Numbered from the stretch's first letter, positions 8,685 to 17,559 are shown. The stretch is 64,000 bases of DNA from Verminephrobacter eiseniae EF01-2 (GCF_000015565.1 NC_008786.1:5258501-5322500); one strand, 5' to 3'. Notes: generated by a model not told the origin, from the letters alone. A program made the numbers and translations.

Positions 8685-8707
8685 ATGGCTTGTACTGGGG
8701 ATTTTCG

Positions 8708-8713
8708 ATTGTA
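8708..8713 (-). promoter_or_regulatory. Probable -10 box of the zapA operon
   Basis: The minus strand reads TACAAT, 24 bases upstream of the small coiled-coil gene. The -35 region is weak. Confidence 0.35.
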
Positions 8714-8755
8714 GGGTGGTTACGGGTTGTGAACAGTCGCGCAAGCCGTACACTC

Positions 8756-8976
8756 GGTGCCGTTGGTGCTCGCGGTGTGGTTCACATGCCGCAGTTCAAC
8801 GGGAAGCAGGAAGGTGCCGTCGTCATCCACGGCGCACCCGGCCTGCGCTGCCCCCGCAACGGTCAGCGGACGAATCATCCGATTCCCTCCCCCATCCATA
8901 CGCCACTGTGTGCCTTGGCAAACCAAGCGCATGGGAAGGCTTGGGGGGGTGTTCCGCCAGCCCGGATACCGGCCAA
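8756..8976 (+). promoter_or_regulatory. Cobalamin (B12) riboswitch upstream of btuB
   Basis: Conserved blocks are visible in order: CGGGAAGCAGGAAGGTGCC, then CCTGCGCTGCCCCCGCAACGG followed by GTCAGCGGACG, the central CCACTGTGTG, CGCATGGGAAGG, and the 3' B12 box GCCAGCCCGGATACCGGCC. Their order and spacing match the cobalamin riboswitch class. It ends about 115 bases before the btuB start. Adenosylcobalamin binding would be expected to reduce btuB expression. Confidence 0.93.
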
Positions 8977-9090
8977 CATGGTGGCTGCGCGCGCCCCGGT
9001 GCATTCGTGCGCCGGGTGTTCGGCAAGCCGTATCACCCAAATGCTGGCGGGGAAGCCGGCGCGGGTCGTTTGTTGTCTGTGACGATTGCC

Positions 9091-10965
9091 ATGAATATCC
9101 GTTCCCTGCCTGCGTGCCTGCGCCCCTGTGCGCTGGCCGTTCTTGCCGTCGGCGCCGGCCAGATGCTCCATGCCCAAGGACTGCCCGACACACCAGGGCT
9201 TGCACCGGGGCTGGCCGCGCCCGCGCTGCAAGATACCGTGGTCAGCGCCACGCGCACCGAGCAGCCCTTGTCCGACCTGGTGGCCGACCTGTCCATCATC
9301 GAGCGCGAAACCATCGAGCGCAGCGGTTTGACCGGTGTGGCCGACCTGCTGGCGCGCCTGCCTGGCGTGGAGATGGCGCGCAACGGCGGAATCGGCGGTG
9401 CCGGCAGCGTTTTCCTGCGCGCTGCCGACTCGCGCCACACGGCGGTTTTCATCGATGGCGTGCGGGTGGACTCGCAAACCACGGGCGGGGCGCAATGGGA
9501 GCTGATCCCGCTGGCGCAGATCGACCGCATCGAAGTGCTGCGCGGCCCGGCCGCCGCTGTCTATGGCTCGGACGCGATCGGCGGGGTGATACAGCTTTTC
9601 ACCCGCAAAGGGGAAGGCCCGGCCAAGCCGTATGTGGGCCTGGGCCTGGGCAACCTGGGCAGCCGCATGTTTGACACCGGCATCAGCGGCAGCGCCGGGC
9701 AGGACGGCGCGTTCGGCTACACGCTCGGGCTGGCGCGCGACAGCAGCGCCGGCTTCGACGCCAAGACCGGCGTCGCCCACAACCCGGACCGCGACGACTA
9801 CCGCAGCACCTCCGGCCACGCCCGGCTGGGTTGGCGCATCGATGCCCGGCACCATGTCGATGCCACGCTGCTGGCCAACCGCATGGATGCGGGCTATGAC
9901 GAGTACAGCGCCGCCCCCCCCGTGGACGACCGCAGCCTGGGCCGCCTGCGCACGGCCGGGCTGACCTGGGCGGCGCAATGGTCCGGGGCTTACGGCACGC
10001 GCCTGTCGGTCAGCGATGCGCTCAGCCGTTACGCGAGCGCGCCAACCCCCTATCTGGCCGAGACCAGGCTGCGCGGCTACCTCTGGCAAAACGATTACCG
10101 CCGGGGCGCGCACCGCTTCAGCGCCGCGCTGGAGCGCCGTGAAGACGCGCTGCAAAACGGCCCCATCGACCGCAGCCGCGCGCAGGATGCGCTGGCGCTG
10201 GGCTATGGCTTGAGCACCGGGCGGCACACCGTGCAACTGAACCTGCGCCACGATGGCGACAGCGACTTCGGCAGCAGCAGCACCGGCAGCGCCGCCTATG
10301 GCTACGCCCTGGACGCCCACTGGCGCGCCACCGCCTCGCTGGGCAGCGCCTTTCGGGCGCCCACCCTGTACCAGCGCTTTAGCGCCTACGGCCTGCCCAC
10401 CTTGCAGCCCGAGCGCAGCCGCAACATCGAACTGGGTCTGCGCTACGGCCAGGGCCGCAGCAGCTTCTCGCTGCTGGCCTACCGCAACCGGCTGCGCAAC
10501 CTGATCGCGTTCGCCGAGGCGGGCCCCTGTGCCTCGTCCCATGGCTGCTACGCCAACAGGACGCGCGCGCAATACCAGGGGCTGACCCTGGCCGGCGCCT
10601 TGCCGCTGTCGGGCTGGCAACTGCACGGCGCGCTGGACTTGCAAAATCCGCGCGACCCGGATACTGGCCGGCAACTGGCGCGCCGGGCCAGACGCCATGC
10701 CACGCTGGGCGCCGACACGCGCCTGGCCGACTGGAGCGTGGGCGCCGAGGTGCAGGCCTCGGGCCGGCGCTTCGACAACGCCGCCAACACCAAGGTGCTG
10801 GGGGGCTATGCGCTGCTGAACCTGTACGCCAGCACCCGCATCGCCCGCGACTGCACGCTGCTGGCACGCATCGACAACCTGGCCGACAAAGACTACCCAC
10901 TGGCCCGCAGCTACGCCACGCCCGGCCGCACGCTGTATGTCGGTGTGAAATGGGCCGCGCAATGA
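9091..10965 (+). CDS. btuB: TonB-dependent vitamin B12 outer-membrane receptor BtuB
   Basis: This 624-residue outer-membrane receptor has a signal peptide (about residues 1-29) and a TonB box region DTVVSATRTEQ near residue 47. The plug domain contains LPGVEMARNGGIGGAGSVFLR, VFIDGVRVD and IEVLRGPAAAVYGSDAIGGVI, and a long beta-barrel ends in an aromatic-containing strand (YVGVKWAAQ). Substrate is assigned from the B12 riboswitch immediately upstream and the btuFCD genes downstream. The start ATG is the one directly before the signal peptide; the frame is open far upstream through the riboswitch, which is not coding. Confidence 0.93.
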   Translation: MNIRSLPACLRPCALAVLAVGAGQMLHAQGLPDTPGLAPGLAAPALQDTVVSATRTEQPLSDLVADLSIIERETIERSGLTGVADLLARLPGVEMARNGGIGGAGSVFLRAADSRHTAVFIDGVRVDSQTTGGAQWELIPLAQIDRIEVLRGPAAAVYGSDAIGGVIQLFTRKGEGPAKPYVGLGLGNLGSRMFDTGISGSAGQDGAFGYTLGLARDSSAGFDAKTGVAHNPDRDDYRSTSGHARLGWRIDARHHVDATLLANRMDAGYDEYSAAPPVDDRSLGRLRTAGLTWAAQWSGAYGTRLSVSDALSRYASAPTPYLAETRLRGYLWQNDYRRGAHRFSAALERREDALQNGPIDRSRAQDALALGYGLSTGRHTVQLNLRHDGDSDFGSSSTGSAAYGYALDAHWRATASLGSAFRAPTLYQRFSAYGLPTLQPERSRNIELGLRYGQGRSSFSLLAYRNRLRNLIAFAEAGPCASSHGCYANRTRAQYQGLTLAGALPLSGWQLHGALDLQNPRDPDTGRQLARRARRHATLGADTRLADWSVGAEVQASGRRFDNAANTKVLGGYALLNLYASTRIARDCTLLARIDNLADKDYPLARSYATPGRTLYVGVKWAAQ

Positions 10966-11048
10966 AGATCACGACAGCGCCGCGCTGCCCGCCCAAAGCG
11001 CGCAGCCTGGCTGGGCGCGGCCCGGCGCGGCGGCCGATGCAAGTGCGC

Positions 11049-11102
11049 GCGCTGCCCGCGCTGCCCGCGCTGCCCGCGCTGCCCGCGCTGCCCGCGCTGC
11101 GG
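11049..11102 (+). repeat. 9-bp tandem repeat (GCGCTGCCC)n
   Basis: Five exact units and one variant lie between btuB and btuF. They end about 15 bases before the btuF start. Confidence 0.95.
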
Positions 11103-11116
11103 CAGCACCCGTGCCG

Positions 11117-12052
11117 ATGAACCCGGCCCCTGTGCGCCGCCTGCGGGCCATGGCGCTGCTGGCCGTGGCACTGCTGGCCGTGTCTGCTCTGGCGCGGGCG
11201 CAGCCGGTGCAGATCGAGGACGACCGGGGCCGCCTGGTGTCGCTGCCGCGCCCGCCGCAGCGCATCGTGAGCCTGCTGCCTTCGCTGACCGAAAGCCTGT
11301 GCGCGCTGGGGCAATGCCAGCGCATCGTCGGGGTCGACCGCCATTCCAACTGGCCCGAGGCCGTGACCGGCAAACTGCCCCGCCTGGGCAGCGGTCTGGA
11401 CCCCGGCATCGAAGCCGTCGTCGCGCTGCGGCCCGACGTGGTGCTGCTGGCCGGCAGTTCGCGCGCCAGCGAGCGGCTCCAGGCGCTGGGCCTGGCCGTG
11501 GTGGCGCTGGAGCCCAAGACCCACGCCGATGTGCACCGGGTGCTGGGCCTGGTCAGCGACCTGCTCGGCGTGCCGCGCGCGCAAGGGTCCGACCGGCTGT
11601 GGCGCGAGATCGATGCCGGCATACAGGCAGCGGCCCAATCGCTGCCGCCCCGGGCCAGGAACGCGCGCGTGTATTTCGAGGCCGGCCGTGGGCCTTATGC
11701 GGCGGGCGCGGCCTCGTTCATCGGCGAGACGCTGACCCGGCTGGGTGCGCGCAATGTGGTGCCGGCCGCGCTCGGACCATTCCCGCGCCTGAACCCGGAG
11801 TTCGTGCTGCGCGCCGACCCCGACATCATCATGATCGGCAGCCGCGGCATGCAGGCCATGCTGTCGTACCCCGGCTGGGCCGGCCTGCGCGCCGTCCGCG
11901 AGCAACGCATCTGCGTCTTCAGCCCGGGCCAGTCCGACATGCTGGTGCGCCCCGGCCCGCGCATGGCCGAGGCGGCCCGCATCATGGCCCGCTGCCTGGC
12001 CGACAAAGCGCATGGGGCGCACGGAGCGCACGAGGCGCACGAGGCTCGATAG
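11117..12052 (+). CDS. btuF: Cobalamin ABC transporter periplasmic binding protein BtuF
   Basis: The 311-residue protein has a cleavable signal peptide (MALLAVALLAVSALARAQ region). It then reads RIVSLLPSLTESLCALG, followed by RLGSGLDPGIEAVVALRPDVV, typical of the class III (helical backbone) binding proteins of BtuF/FecB type. It delivers cobalamin to BtuCD. The last residues are a short His-Ala-rich run (GAHGAHEAHEA) encoded by 9-bp repeats. The ATG at 11117 is used; GTG at 11111 is also possible. The stop shares one base with the btuC start. Confidence 0.9.
   Translation: MNPAPVRRLRAMALLAVALLAVSALARAQPVQIEDDRGRLVSLPRPPQRIVSLLPSLTESLCALGQCQRIVGVDRHSNWPEAVTGKLPRLGSGLDPGIEAVVALRPDVVLLAGSSRASERLQALGLAVVALEPKTHADVHRVLGLVSDLLGVPRAQGSDRLWREIDAGIQAAAQSLPPRARNARVYFEAGRGPYAAGAASFIGETLTRLGARNVVPAALGPFPRLNPEFVLRADPDIIMIGSRGMQAMLSYPGWAGLRAVREQRICVFSPGQSDMLVRPGPRMAEAARIMARCLADKAHGAHGAHEAHEAR
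12011..12046 (+). repeat. 9-bp degenerate tandem repeat at the 3' end of btuF
   Basis: Units of the type GCGCACGAG, four copies with substitutions, encode the C-terminal Ala-His run of BtuF. Confidence 0.75.
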
Positions 12053-13122
12053 TGCAGACCAACGCCAACCCGCAGACCGCTGCGGCCCGGCCGGCATCGG
12101 GTGCCACCCCGCCGCCGGGCGCAACCCACCAGCGCGCGCTGCGCTGTGGCGCCTGGCTGCTGCTGGCCAGCGCGCTGCTGGCGCTGTGCGGCGCCAGCGT
12201 GGGCAGCACCGGTTGGGACAGCCTGCTGCACCTCGGCGACGACCCCGTGGCCTGGCAGATCCTGTGGAGCATCCGCCTGCCGCGCACGCTCGGCGCGTGG
12301 CTGGCCGGGGCGCTGCTGGGCCTGGCCGGCGCCGTCGCGCAGGGGCTGTTTCGCAACCCGCTGGCCGACCCGTACCTGCTCGGCAGCGCCTCGGGCGCGG
12401 CGCTGGGCGCGGCCGTGGCGCTGGCGCTGCTGGGCGTATCCCCGGTGGCGCCGCAGTGGCTGGCGCGCATCGGCATCACCGGCATGGCCTTCGTCGGGGC
12501 TGCCGGGGCCGTGCTGCTGACGCTGCTGCTGGCCCGGGGCGTGCAGCACCCGCTGCGCCTGCTGCTGGCCGGCGTGATCGTCGGCGTGGTGCTGGGGGCG
12601 CTGCGCGAATTGCTGCAGTTGGCATCGCCCGACATCCTGCAAGCCATGCAGGCGTTCACGCTGGGCAGCACGGCCTTCGTCGGCGCGCCGGCCTGCGTGC
12701 TGATGGCGCTGGCCTGGGTCTCGTGCGCGGCGCTGGCCTGGATGCTGGCGCGCGCGCTCGACGGCCTGACGCTGGGCGAGGCCACGGCCGCCAGCCTGGG
12801 CCTGCCGCTGCTGCCGATGCGCGCCGGGCTGGTGGCTGCGCTGGCGCTGGCCACCGGCACGGCGGTGGCGCAGACCGGGCTGATCGCCTTCGTCGGGCTG
12901 GCGGCGCCGCACCTGCTGCGCTCCATCGTGCGCGTGACGCACGCGCGGCATATCCTGCTGTCCAGCCTGATGGGCGCCGTGCTGCTGCTGGCCGCCGACA
13001 TCCTGGCGCGCTGGCTGCTGGCGCCGCAGGAACTGCCGGTGGGCGTGCTCACGGCGGCGCTGGGCGGCAGCTACCTGCTGTGGCTGATGCACCGGCGCAG
13101 CACGCAAGGCGCAGGGCCATGA
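12052..13122 (+). CDS. btuC: Cobalamin ABC transporter permease BtuC (FecCD family)
   Basis: The 356-residue protein has about ten hydrophobic spans. FecCD hallmarks are IRLPRTLGAWLAGALLGLAGAV near residue 80, then RNPLADPYLLGSASGAALGA, GATAASLGLP (the L-loop contacting the ATPase) and GLIAFVGLAAPHLLR near residue 280. It forms the cobalamin channel with BtuD. GTG at 12052 overlaps the btuF stop by one base, and its stop overlaps btuD (ATGA), so translation is coupled through btuF-C-D. Confidence 0.92.
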   Translation: MQTNANPQTAAARPASGATPPPGATHQRALRCGAWLLLASALLALCGASVGSTGWDSLLHLGDDPVAWQILWSIRLPRTLGAWLAGALLGLAGAVAQGLFRNPLADPYLLGSASGAALGAAVALALLGVSPVAPQWLARIGITGMAFVGAAGAVLLTLLLARGVQHPLRLLLAGVIVGVVLGALRELLQLASPDILQAMQAFTLGSTAFVGAPACVLMALAWVSCAALAWMLARALDGLTLGEATAASLGLPLLPMRAGLVAALALATGTAVAQTGLIAFVGLAAPHLLRSIVRVTHARHILLSSLMGAVLLLAADILARWLLAPQELPVGVLTAALGGSYLLWLMHRRSTQGAGP

Positions 13123-13940
13123 AGAACCCGATCGCCCTTGGCGCCAGCCAACTGAGCGCCCGCATCGGCGCCCGGCAGATCCTGCACGGCATCGACCTGC
13201 AACTGCCCGCCGGGCGCTGGACCAGCATCGTCGGCCCCAATGGCGCCGGCAAATCGACGCTGCTCAAAGCGCTGGCCGGCCTGTTGCCACGGGCCGCAGT
13301 GCAGGGCCGGGTGCAACTGCTGGGCCGGGCGCTGGCGCAAATCCCGGCGCGCGAGCGCGCCCGGCAGTTGGCCTGGCTGGGGCAAGGCGAAGGCGTCACC
13401 GACGAGTTGACCAGCTACGACATCGCCATGCTCGGCCGCCTGCCGCACCAGGCTTGGCTGGCCCCGCCCGGCCCGGCCGACCATGCTGCGGTGGAGCAGG
13501 CACTGCGCGCCACGCAGGCCTGGGACTGGCGCCAGCGCCCGCTGTCGCAGCTCTCGGGCGGCGAACGCCAGCGCGTGCTGCTGGCCCGCGCGCTGGCCGT
13601 GCAGGCCCCAGTGCTGCTGCTCGACGAACCGCTGGCCAACCTGGACCCGCCGCACCAGACCGACTGGCTGCACACCATGCGCACACTGGTCGCCGCCGGC
13701 ACCACGGTGGTCAGCGTGCTGCACGAGGTCTCGCTGGCGCTGCAAGCCGACGACATGGTGCTGATGGCCGCAGGCCGCGTGCTGCACCAAGGCCGTTGCA
13801 CCGCGCCCGCCACCCATGCCGCGCTCGAACAGGTGTTCGGGCAGCGCATCCTGGTGCGGCATTTGCAAGGGATGTGGCTGGCATTGCCGGCGCTCGGGGG
13901 CGGGCAATATACCCCTCCAGACACACCGCCGGGCGTTTAG
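13119..13940 (+). CDS. btuD: Cobalamin ABC transporter ATPase BtuD
   Basis: This is a 273-residue ABC ATPase with Walker A GPNGAGKST near residue 38, signature LSGGERQRV near 145, Walker B VLLLDEPLANLD near 165, and the switch His in VLHEVSLAL. The subfamily is that of FecE/BtuD, matching the FecCD permease before it. The stop TAG (13938-13940) overlaps the 4-bp flank of MITE copy C, so the last few residues may have been altered by that insertion. Confidence 0.9.
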   Translation: MKNPIALGASQLSARIGARQILHGIDLQLPAGRWTSIVGPNGAGKSTLLKALAGLLPRAAVQGRVQLLGRALAQIPARERARQLAWLGQGEGVTDELTSYDIAMLGRLPHQAWLAPPGPADHAAVEQALRATQAWDWRQRPLSQLSGGERQRVLLARALAVQAPVLLLDEPLANLDPPHQTDWLHTMRTLVAAGTTVVSVLHEVSLALQADDMVLMAAGRVLHQGRCTAPATHAALEQVFGQRILVRHLQGMWLALPALGGGQYTPPDTPPGV

Positions 13941-14098
13941 TGTCGCGTCACGGATCATCTGTCGGTCCGCGCTGGCCATCGAAGCGCATCGCGGCGTTGC
14001 ATCGCTTGCCAATACGCTCGGTATGGGCTGCGCGATGCGCCTTGCGCTGCGCTCCGATGGCTGCGCGCAGCCTACGACATCTGATCCGTGACGCGACA
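13941..14098 (+). mobile_element. MITE-like element, copy C (158 bp)
   Basis: Same family and orientation as copy A, flanked by TTAG and CTAG. It begins at the first base after the btuD stop codon. The left end reads TGTCGCGTCACGGATCA, a perfect inverted match to its right end. Confidence 0.9.
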
Positions 14099-14165
14099 CT
14101 AGTCTTCGGCGCGCTGCATGTCCATCGGGAGCGTGCAACGATCCGCAGGGCGCAAGGAGGCTGAA

Positions 14166-14508
14166 ATGTCAAAGGCCCCGCCCGCCCCATCGCAGCAGCG
14201 ACACACGCCCAGCGTTGCACGCCATCTGGCGCAGAAAAAGCAGGCCGAGGCACTGCCCGACCTGGAGCGCCGCAAGGAACTTGGCCATGACCTGTCCCTG
14301 GCGCGCCTGGCCAAGAGCGTCTGCCCAGGCTGTGAGCGCCCGACCGACCTGAAGAATGAGCAGATCGATTTTTGCCCGCACTGCGGCATCAGCCTGTTTC
14401 ACCGCTGCGGGCAGTGCAGCGCTCGCAAGAGCGCTTTTGCACGCTATTGCACGCTTTTGCCATGCCTGTGGAACAGGGGCGAGTGGGGCAGCCGCCTTGC
14501 TTGGCTGA
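14166..14508 (+). pseudogene. Zinc-ribbon protein gene, frameshifted near its 3' end
   Basis: A strong ribosome binding site (AAGGAGG, 14154-14160) precedes the ATG at 14166. The product has a charged N-terminus (LAQKKQAEALPDLERRKELG) and then zinc-binding cysteine pairs CPGC, CPHC and CGQC. The final expected pair CHAC lies one frame over (14458-14469), followed by a natural stop at 14506-14508. Between them a 10-bp unit (type ACGCTTTTGC) occurs three times at about 14434-14463; one extra copy would explain the shift. Function is unknown; its place between btuD and cobO suggests a link to cobalamin or metal handling. In the present frame the product would be extended and lack the last ligand pair. 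Confidence 0.65.
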
Positions 14509-14736
14509 TCATGCCGGCCCGCGCTGCGGCCAGAGGCTTTTGCAAAGCACACCGCCGCCGATGTGGAAAAATGGCGCAAAGTGGCCAGCGGCGCAACAAT
14601 CCGGCCCGATGGACCGCGACCGGCAGCGCCGGGAAAACTCCCCCGCTGCCGTGCACGCACAAGGCCGGCGGATCCACCGGTTTCAGCCGGCCGACGGCGG
14701 CTGAAAAAAGACCATCCCCCGCAGAAAGCACTTCCC

Positions 14737-15306
14737 ATGCAGATCGAATCCCCTCCCACCGAAAAGCACCATGCAAAAGCCACCGGCGAGCGCCGCGGGC
14801 TGCTCATCGTCAACACCGGCGACGGCAAGGGCAAGAGCACGGCGGCCTTTGGCCTGGCGCTGCGGGCCCATGGCCGGGGCAAGGCGGTGAAGATTTACCA
14901 GTTCATGAAGGTGCCCACGGCGCGCTTTGGCGAGCACCGCTCGTTCGAGAAAATCGGCATTGCCATCGAAGGTCTGGGCGACGGCTTCAGTTGGCAGAGC
15001 AAGGACCTGGAGCACTCGGCCCAGTTGGCCCGCGACGGCTGGGACAAGGCGCGCGCGGCCATCGTGTCGGGCGCGTACTTCCTGGTGGTGCTCGACGAGA
15101 TCACCTACCCGCTGATCTACGGCTGGCTGCCGCTCGATGACGTGCTGCAAACGCTGCGCGAACGCCCGCGCGATGTGCACCTGTGCCTGACCGGTCGCCG
15201 CTGCCCGCCCGAGATCATCGCGCTGGCGGACACCGTGACCGAGATGAAAATGGTCAAGCACGCATTCGATGCCGGCATTCCCGCGCAGCGCGGCATCGAA
15301 GATTGA
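14737..15306 (+). CDS. cobO: Cob(I)yrinic acid a,c-diamide adenosyltransferase
   Basis: CobO/BtuR moves the adenosyl group of ATP onto reduced corrinoid cobalt. The 189-residue protein has the P-loop [14 protein letters not shown] near residue 25 and [10 protein letters not shown], as well as [15 protein letters not shown] near residue 118, the CobO/CobA/BtuR signature set. Length is typical. It sits between the B12 uptake genes and cobQ, consistent with salvage of imported corrinoids. Confidence 0.95.
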   Translation: MQIESPPTEKHHAKATGERRGLLIVNTGDGKGKSTAAFGLALRAHGRGKAVKIYQFMKVPTARFGEHRSFEKIGIAIEGLGDGFSWQSKDLEHSAQLARDGWDKARAAIVSGAYFLVVLDEITYPLIYGWLPLDDVLQTLRERPRDVHLCLTGRRCPPEIIALADTVTEMKMVKHAFDAGIPAQRGIED

Positions 15307-15442
15307 AGCCGCGCCATGCCCGGGCATCGACATCGACATCGGCATTGCGCCTGCGCCGGCCTGGCGGCTGCGCCGCCCCGCGCCGGCCCGCTGGCCATGC
15401 GGCGTGCCGCGCGTATCGGCCCGCCGTGGGCCTTGACCCTGG

Positions 15443-15601
15443 TGTCGCGTCACCGATCAGATGTCGTAGGCTGCGCGCAGCCATCGGAGTGCAGCGCAAG
15501 GCGCATCGCGCAGCCCATACCGAGCTGTATTGGCAAGCGATGCAACGCCGCGATGCGCTTCGATGGCCAGCGCAGACCGACAGATGATCGGTGACGCGAC
15601 A
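15443..15601 (-). mobile_element. MITE-like element, copy D (159 bp)
   Basis: Same family as copy A, opposite orientation, flanked by CTGG and CTAG. It lies in the gap between cobO and cobQ. It shares the one-base-longer ACAGCT variant with copy A, whereas copies B and C lack that base. Confidence 0.9.
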
Positions 15602-15672
15602 CTAGTGCCCGTGGCGGCTGCGCGCCAACGGCGGCGGGCCGGCGCGCTGCCGGCGCCGACCCGGGTGCGCGC

Positions 15673-17559
15673 ATGACCGCGCCCGGGGGTCGCCCGCTGG
15701 CCCGTTGCGTGATGGTGCTGGGCACCAGCAGCGGCGCGGGCAAGAGCTGGCTGGCCACGGCGCTGTGCCGCTGGTACAGCAACCAGGGGCTCAAGGTGGC
15801 GCCCTTCAAGGCGCAGAACATGAGCAACAACGCCCGGGTGGTGCCCGGCCCGGGCGGCGCGATGGGCGAGATCGGATCGGCGCAGTACTTCCAGTCGCTG
15901 GCCGCCCGCGCCGCGCCCGAGGTGCGCATGAACCCGTTGCTGCTCAAGCCCGAGACCGACACGCGCAGCCAGGTCGTGCTGCTGGGGCAGGTGCATGCCG
16001 ACCTGGGCGCGCTGCCCTGGCGCGGCCGCAGCGCCAGGGTCTGGCCGCAGATCGCCGCTGCGCTGGATGCGCTGCGCGCGCAAAACGATGTGCTGGTCAT
16101 CGAGGGCGCAGGCTCGCCCGCCGAGATCAACCTGTATGCCAGCGACATCGTGAACCTGCGCGTGGCGCGCCATGCCGCTGCCCGCTGCCTGTTGGTGACC
16201 GACATCGACCGGGGCGGCGCGTTTGCGCACCTGTACGGCACCTGGGCGCTGCTGCCCGAGGCCGATCGCCGCTCGATCTGCGGCTTTGTGCTCAACAAGT
16301 TTCGCGGCGATGCCGCCCTGCTCGACCCGGCGCCGCAGATGCTGCAAGCGCTGACCGGCGTGCCCACCGTGGCCACCATTCCGATGCAATGGCAGCATGG
16401 CCTGCCGGAAGAAGACGGCATGTCCGACGAACGCAGCCAGGGCGTCGGCGCCGTGCACACCACCGTGGCCGTGGTGGCCTGCCCGCGCATCAGCAACCTC
16501 GACGAATTCCAGCCGCTCAGAAACCTGCCCGGCGTGCGCCTGCTGTGGGCGCGCAGCCCCGCCGATCTGGCCGGGTTGCGGGCCACGGACTGGGTCATCC
16601 TGCCCGGCTCCAAGGCCACCGCCGCCGATCTGGCCTGGCTGCGCGCGCAAGGTCTGGACCAGGCCATCGCCACCCATGCCGCGCAGGGCGGCATGGTGCT
16701 GGGCATCTGTGGCGGGCTGCAAATGCTGGGCGAGGCCCTGATCGACAGCGCCGGCATAGACGGCAACGCGCCGGGCCTGGGCCTGCTGCCGCTGGTCACC
16801 CGCTTCGAGCCGGCCAAGACCGTGCGCCGCACCCGGGTCCGCTTTCCCGCACTGCAAGGCGCCTGGGCCGCGCTATCGGGCCTGCAGGCCAGTGGCTACG
16901 AAATCCACCACGGGCAGACCGTCCTGCATCCGGCTGCCATGAGCGCCGCCCGGCCGCCCGAAGGCGCTCATACCGCAGCCGCAGGCGAAGGTATTCCAGT
17001 GACCGCCGCCCGGCCGCCCGAAGGCGCCCATACCGCAGCCGTAGGCGAAGGTATTCCAGTGACCGCCGCCCGGCCGCCCGAAGGCGCTCGCACCGCAGCC
17101 GCAGGCGAAGGTATTCCAGTGACCGCCGCGCTGTCGCCCGAAGGCGCTCATACCGCAGCCGTAGGCGCAGGTATTCCAGTGAGCGCCGCCCGGCCGCCCG
17201 AAGGCGCTCATACCGTAGCCGCAGGCGCAGGTATTCCAGTGACCGCCGACCGGCCGCCCGAAGGCGCTCATACCGCAGCCGCAGGCGAAGGTATTCCAGT
17301 GAGCGCCGGCGGCGGCCTGGCGCGCGAGCTGATCCCCGGCCTGGCCTGGCAAAACGGCGCCGGCAATGTGCTGGGCCTGTATCTGCACGGACTGCTGGAA
17401 GACCCCGCAGCGCTGCAAGCCCTGTTTGGCCGCGCTGGCGCAGCCGCCTTGCCGACCCCGGACGCCATGTTCGACGGCCTGGCCCGCACCGTCGATGCCT
17501 GCTTTGCGCCGGGCGTTTTGCAGGCGTTGATCGCACCCGGGCCAGCGCCTGCCGCCTGA
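15673..17559 (+). CDS. cobQ: Cobyric acid synthase with a 120-residue repeat insertion
   Basis: CobQ amidates adenosylcobyrinic acid a,c-diamide to adenosylcobyric acid using glutamine and ATP. The N-terminal synthetase domain has VLGTSSGAGKS near residue 15 and PFKAQNMSNN near 48. The GATase domain has the nucleophile Cys in LGICGGLQMLG near residue 345, YEIHHGQT near 412 and the catalytic His in LGLYLHGLLED near 570. Length is 628 residues against about 490 usual. The excess is six 20-residue repeats (about residues 423-542) placed between two conserved GATase segments. Because frame and all motifs are kept, the enzyme may still work. Confidence 0.93.
   Translation: MTAPGGRPLARCVMVLGTSSGAGKSWLATALCRWYSNQGLKVAPFKAQNMSNNARVVPGPGGAMGEIGSAQYFQSLAARAAPEVRMNPLLLKPETDTRSQVVLLGQVHADLGALPWRGRSARVWPQIAAALDALRAQNDVLVIEGAGSPAEINLYASDIVNLRVARHAAARCLLVTDIDRGGAFAHLYGTWALLPEADRRSICGFVLNKFRGDAALLDPAPQMLQALTGVPTVATIPMQWQHGLPEEDGMSDERSQGVGAVHTTVAVVACPRISNLDEFQPLRNLPGVRLLWARSPADLAGLRATDWVILPGSKATAADLAWLRAQGLDQAIATHAAQGGMVLGICGGLQMLGEALIDSAGIDGNAPGLGLLPLVTRFEPAKTVRRTRVRFPALQGAWAALSGLQASGYEIHHGQTVLHPAAMSAARPPEGAHTAAAGEGIPVTAARPPEGAHTAAVGEGIPVTAARPPEGARTAAAGEGIPVTAALSPEGAHTAAVGAGIPVSAARPPEGAHTVAAGAGIPVTADRPPEGAHTAAAGEGIPVSAGGGLARELIPGLAWQNGAGNVLGLYLHGLLEDPAALQALFGRAGAAALPTPDAMFDGLARTVDACFAPGVLQALIAPGPAPAA
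16939..17310 (+). repeat. 60-bp in-frame repeat array, 6 copies, in cobQ
   Basis: Units start at 16939, 16999, 17059, 17119, 17179 and 17239, with a truncated seventh at 17299. Each encodes a peptide of type SAARPPEGAHTAAAGEGIPV. Copies differ by a few substitutions only. It is the same family as in rsmD. Confidence 0.97.

Noticed and set aside
7912..9090. Open frame extending upstream of btuB
   Set aside because: It crosses zapA, its partner gene and the B12 riboswitch; a signal peptide starts at the 9091 ATG.
14509..14736. A second B12 riboswitch before cobO
   Set aside because: No B12 box or other conserved blocks were found in this gap.
14509..15140. Extension of the zinc-ribbon frame into cobO
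   Set aside because: It is the result of the frameshift; the sequence beyond the ribbon is compositionally a shadow frame of cobO.
16939..17310. Regular 60-bp array as a CRISPR
   Set aside because: The units are contiguous and alike over the whole period with no unique spacers, and they are translated in frame.
16873..17418. Long open frame opposite the cobQ repeats
   Set aside because: It is a by-product of a stop-free 60-bp unit read on the other strand; cobQ motifs run on both sides on the plus strand.
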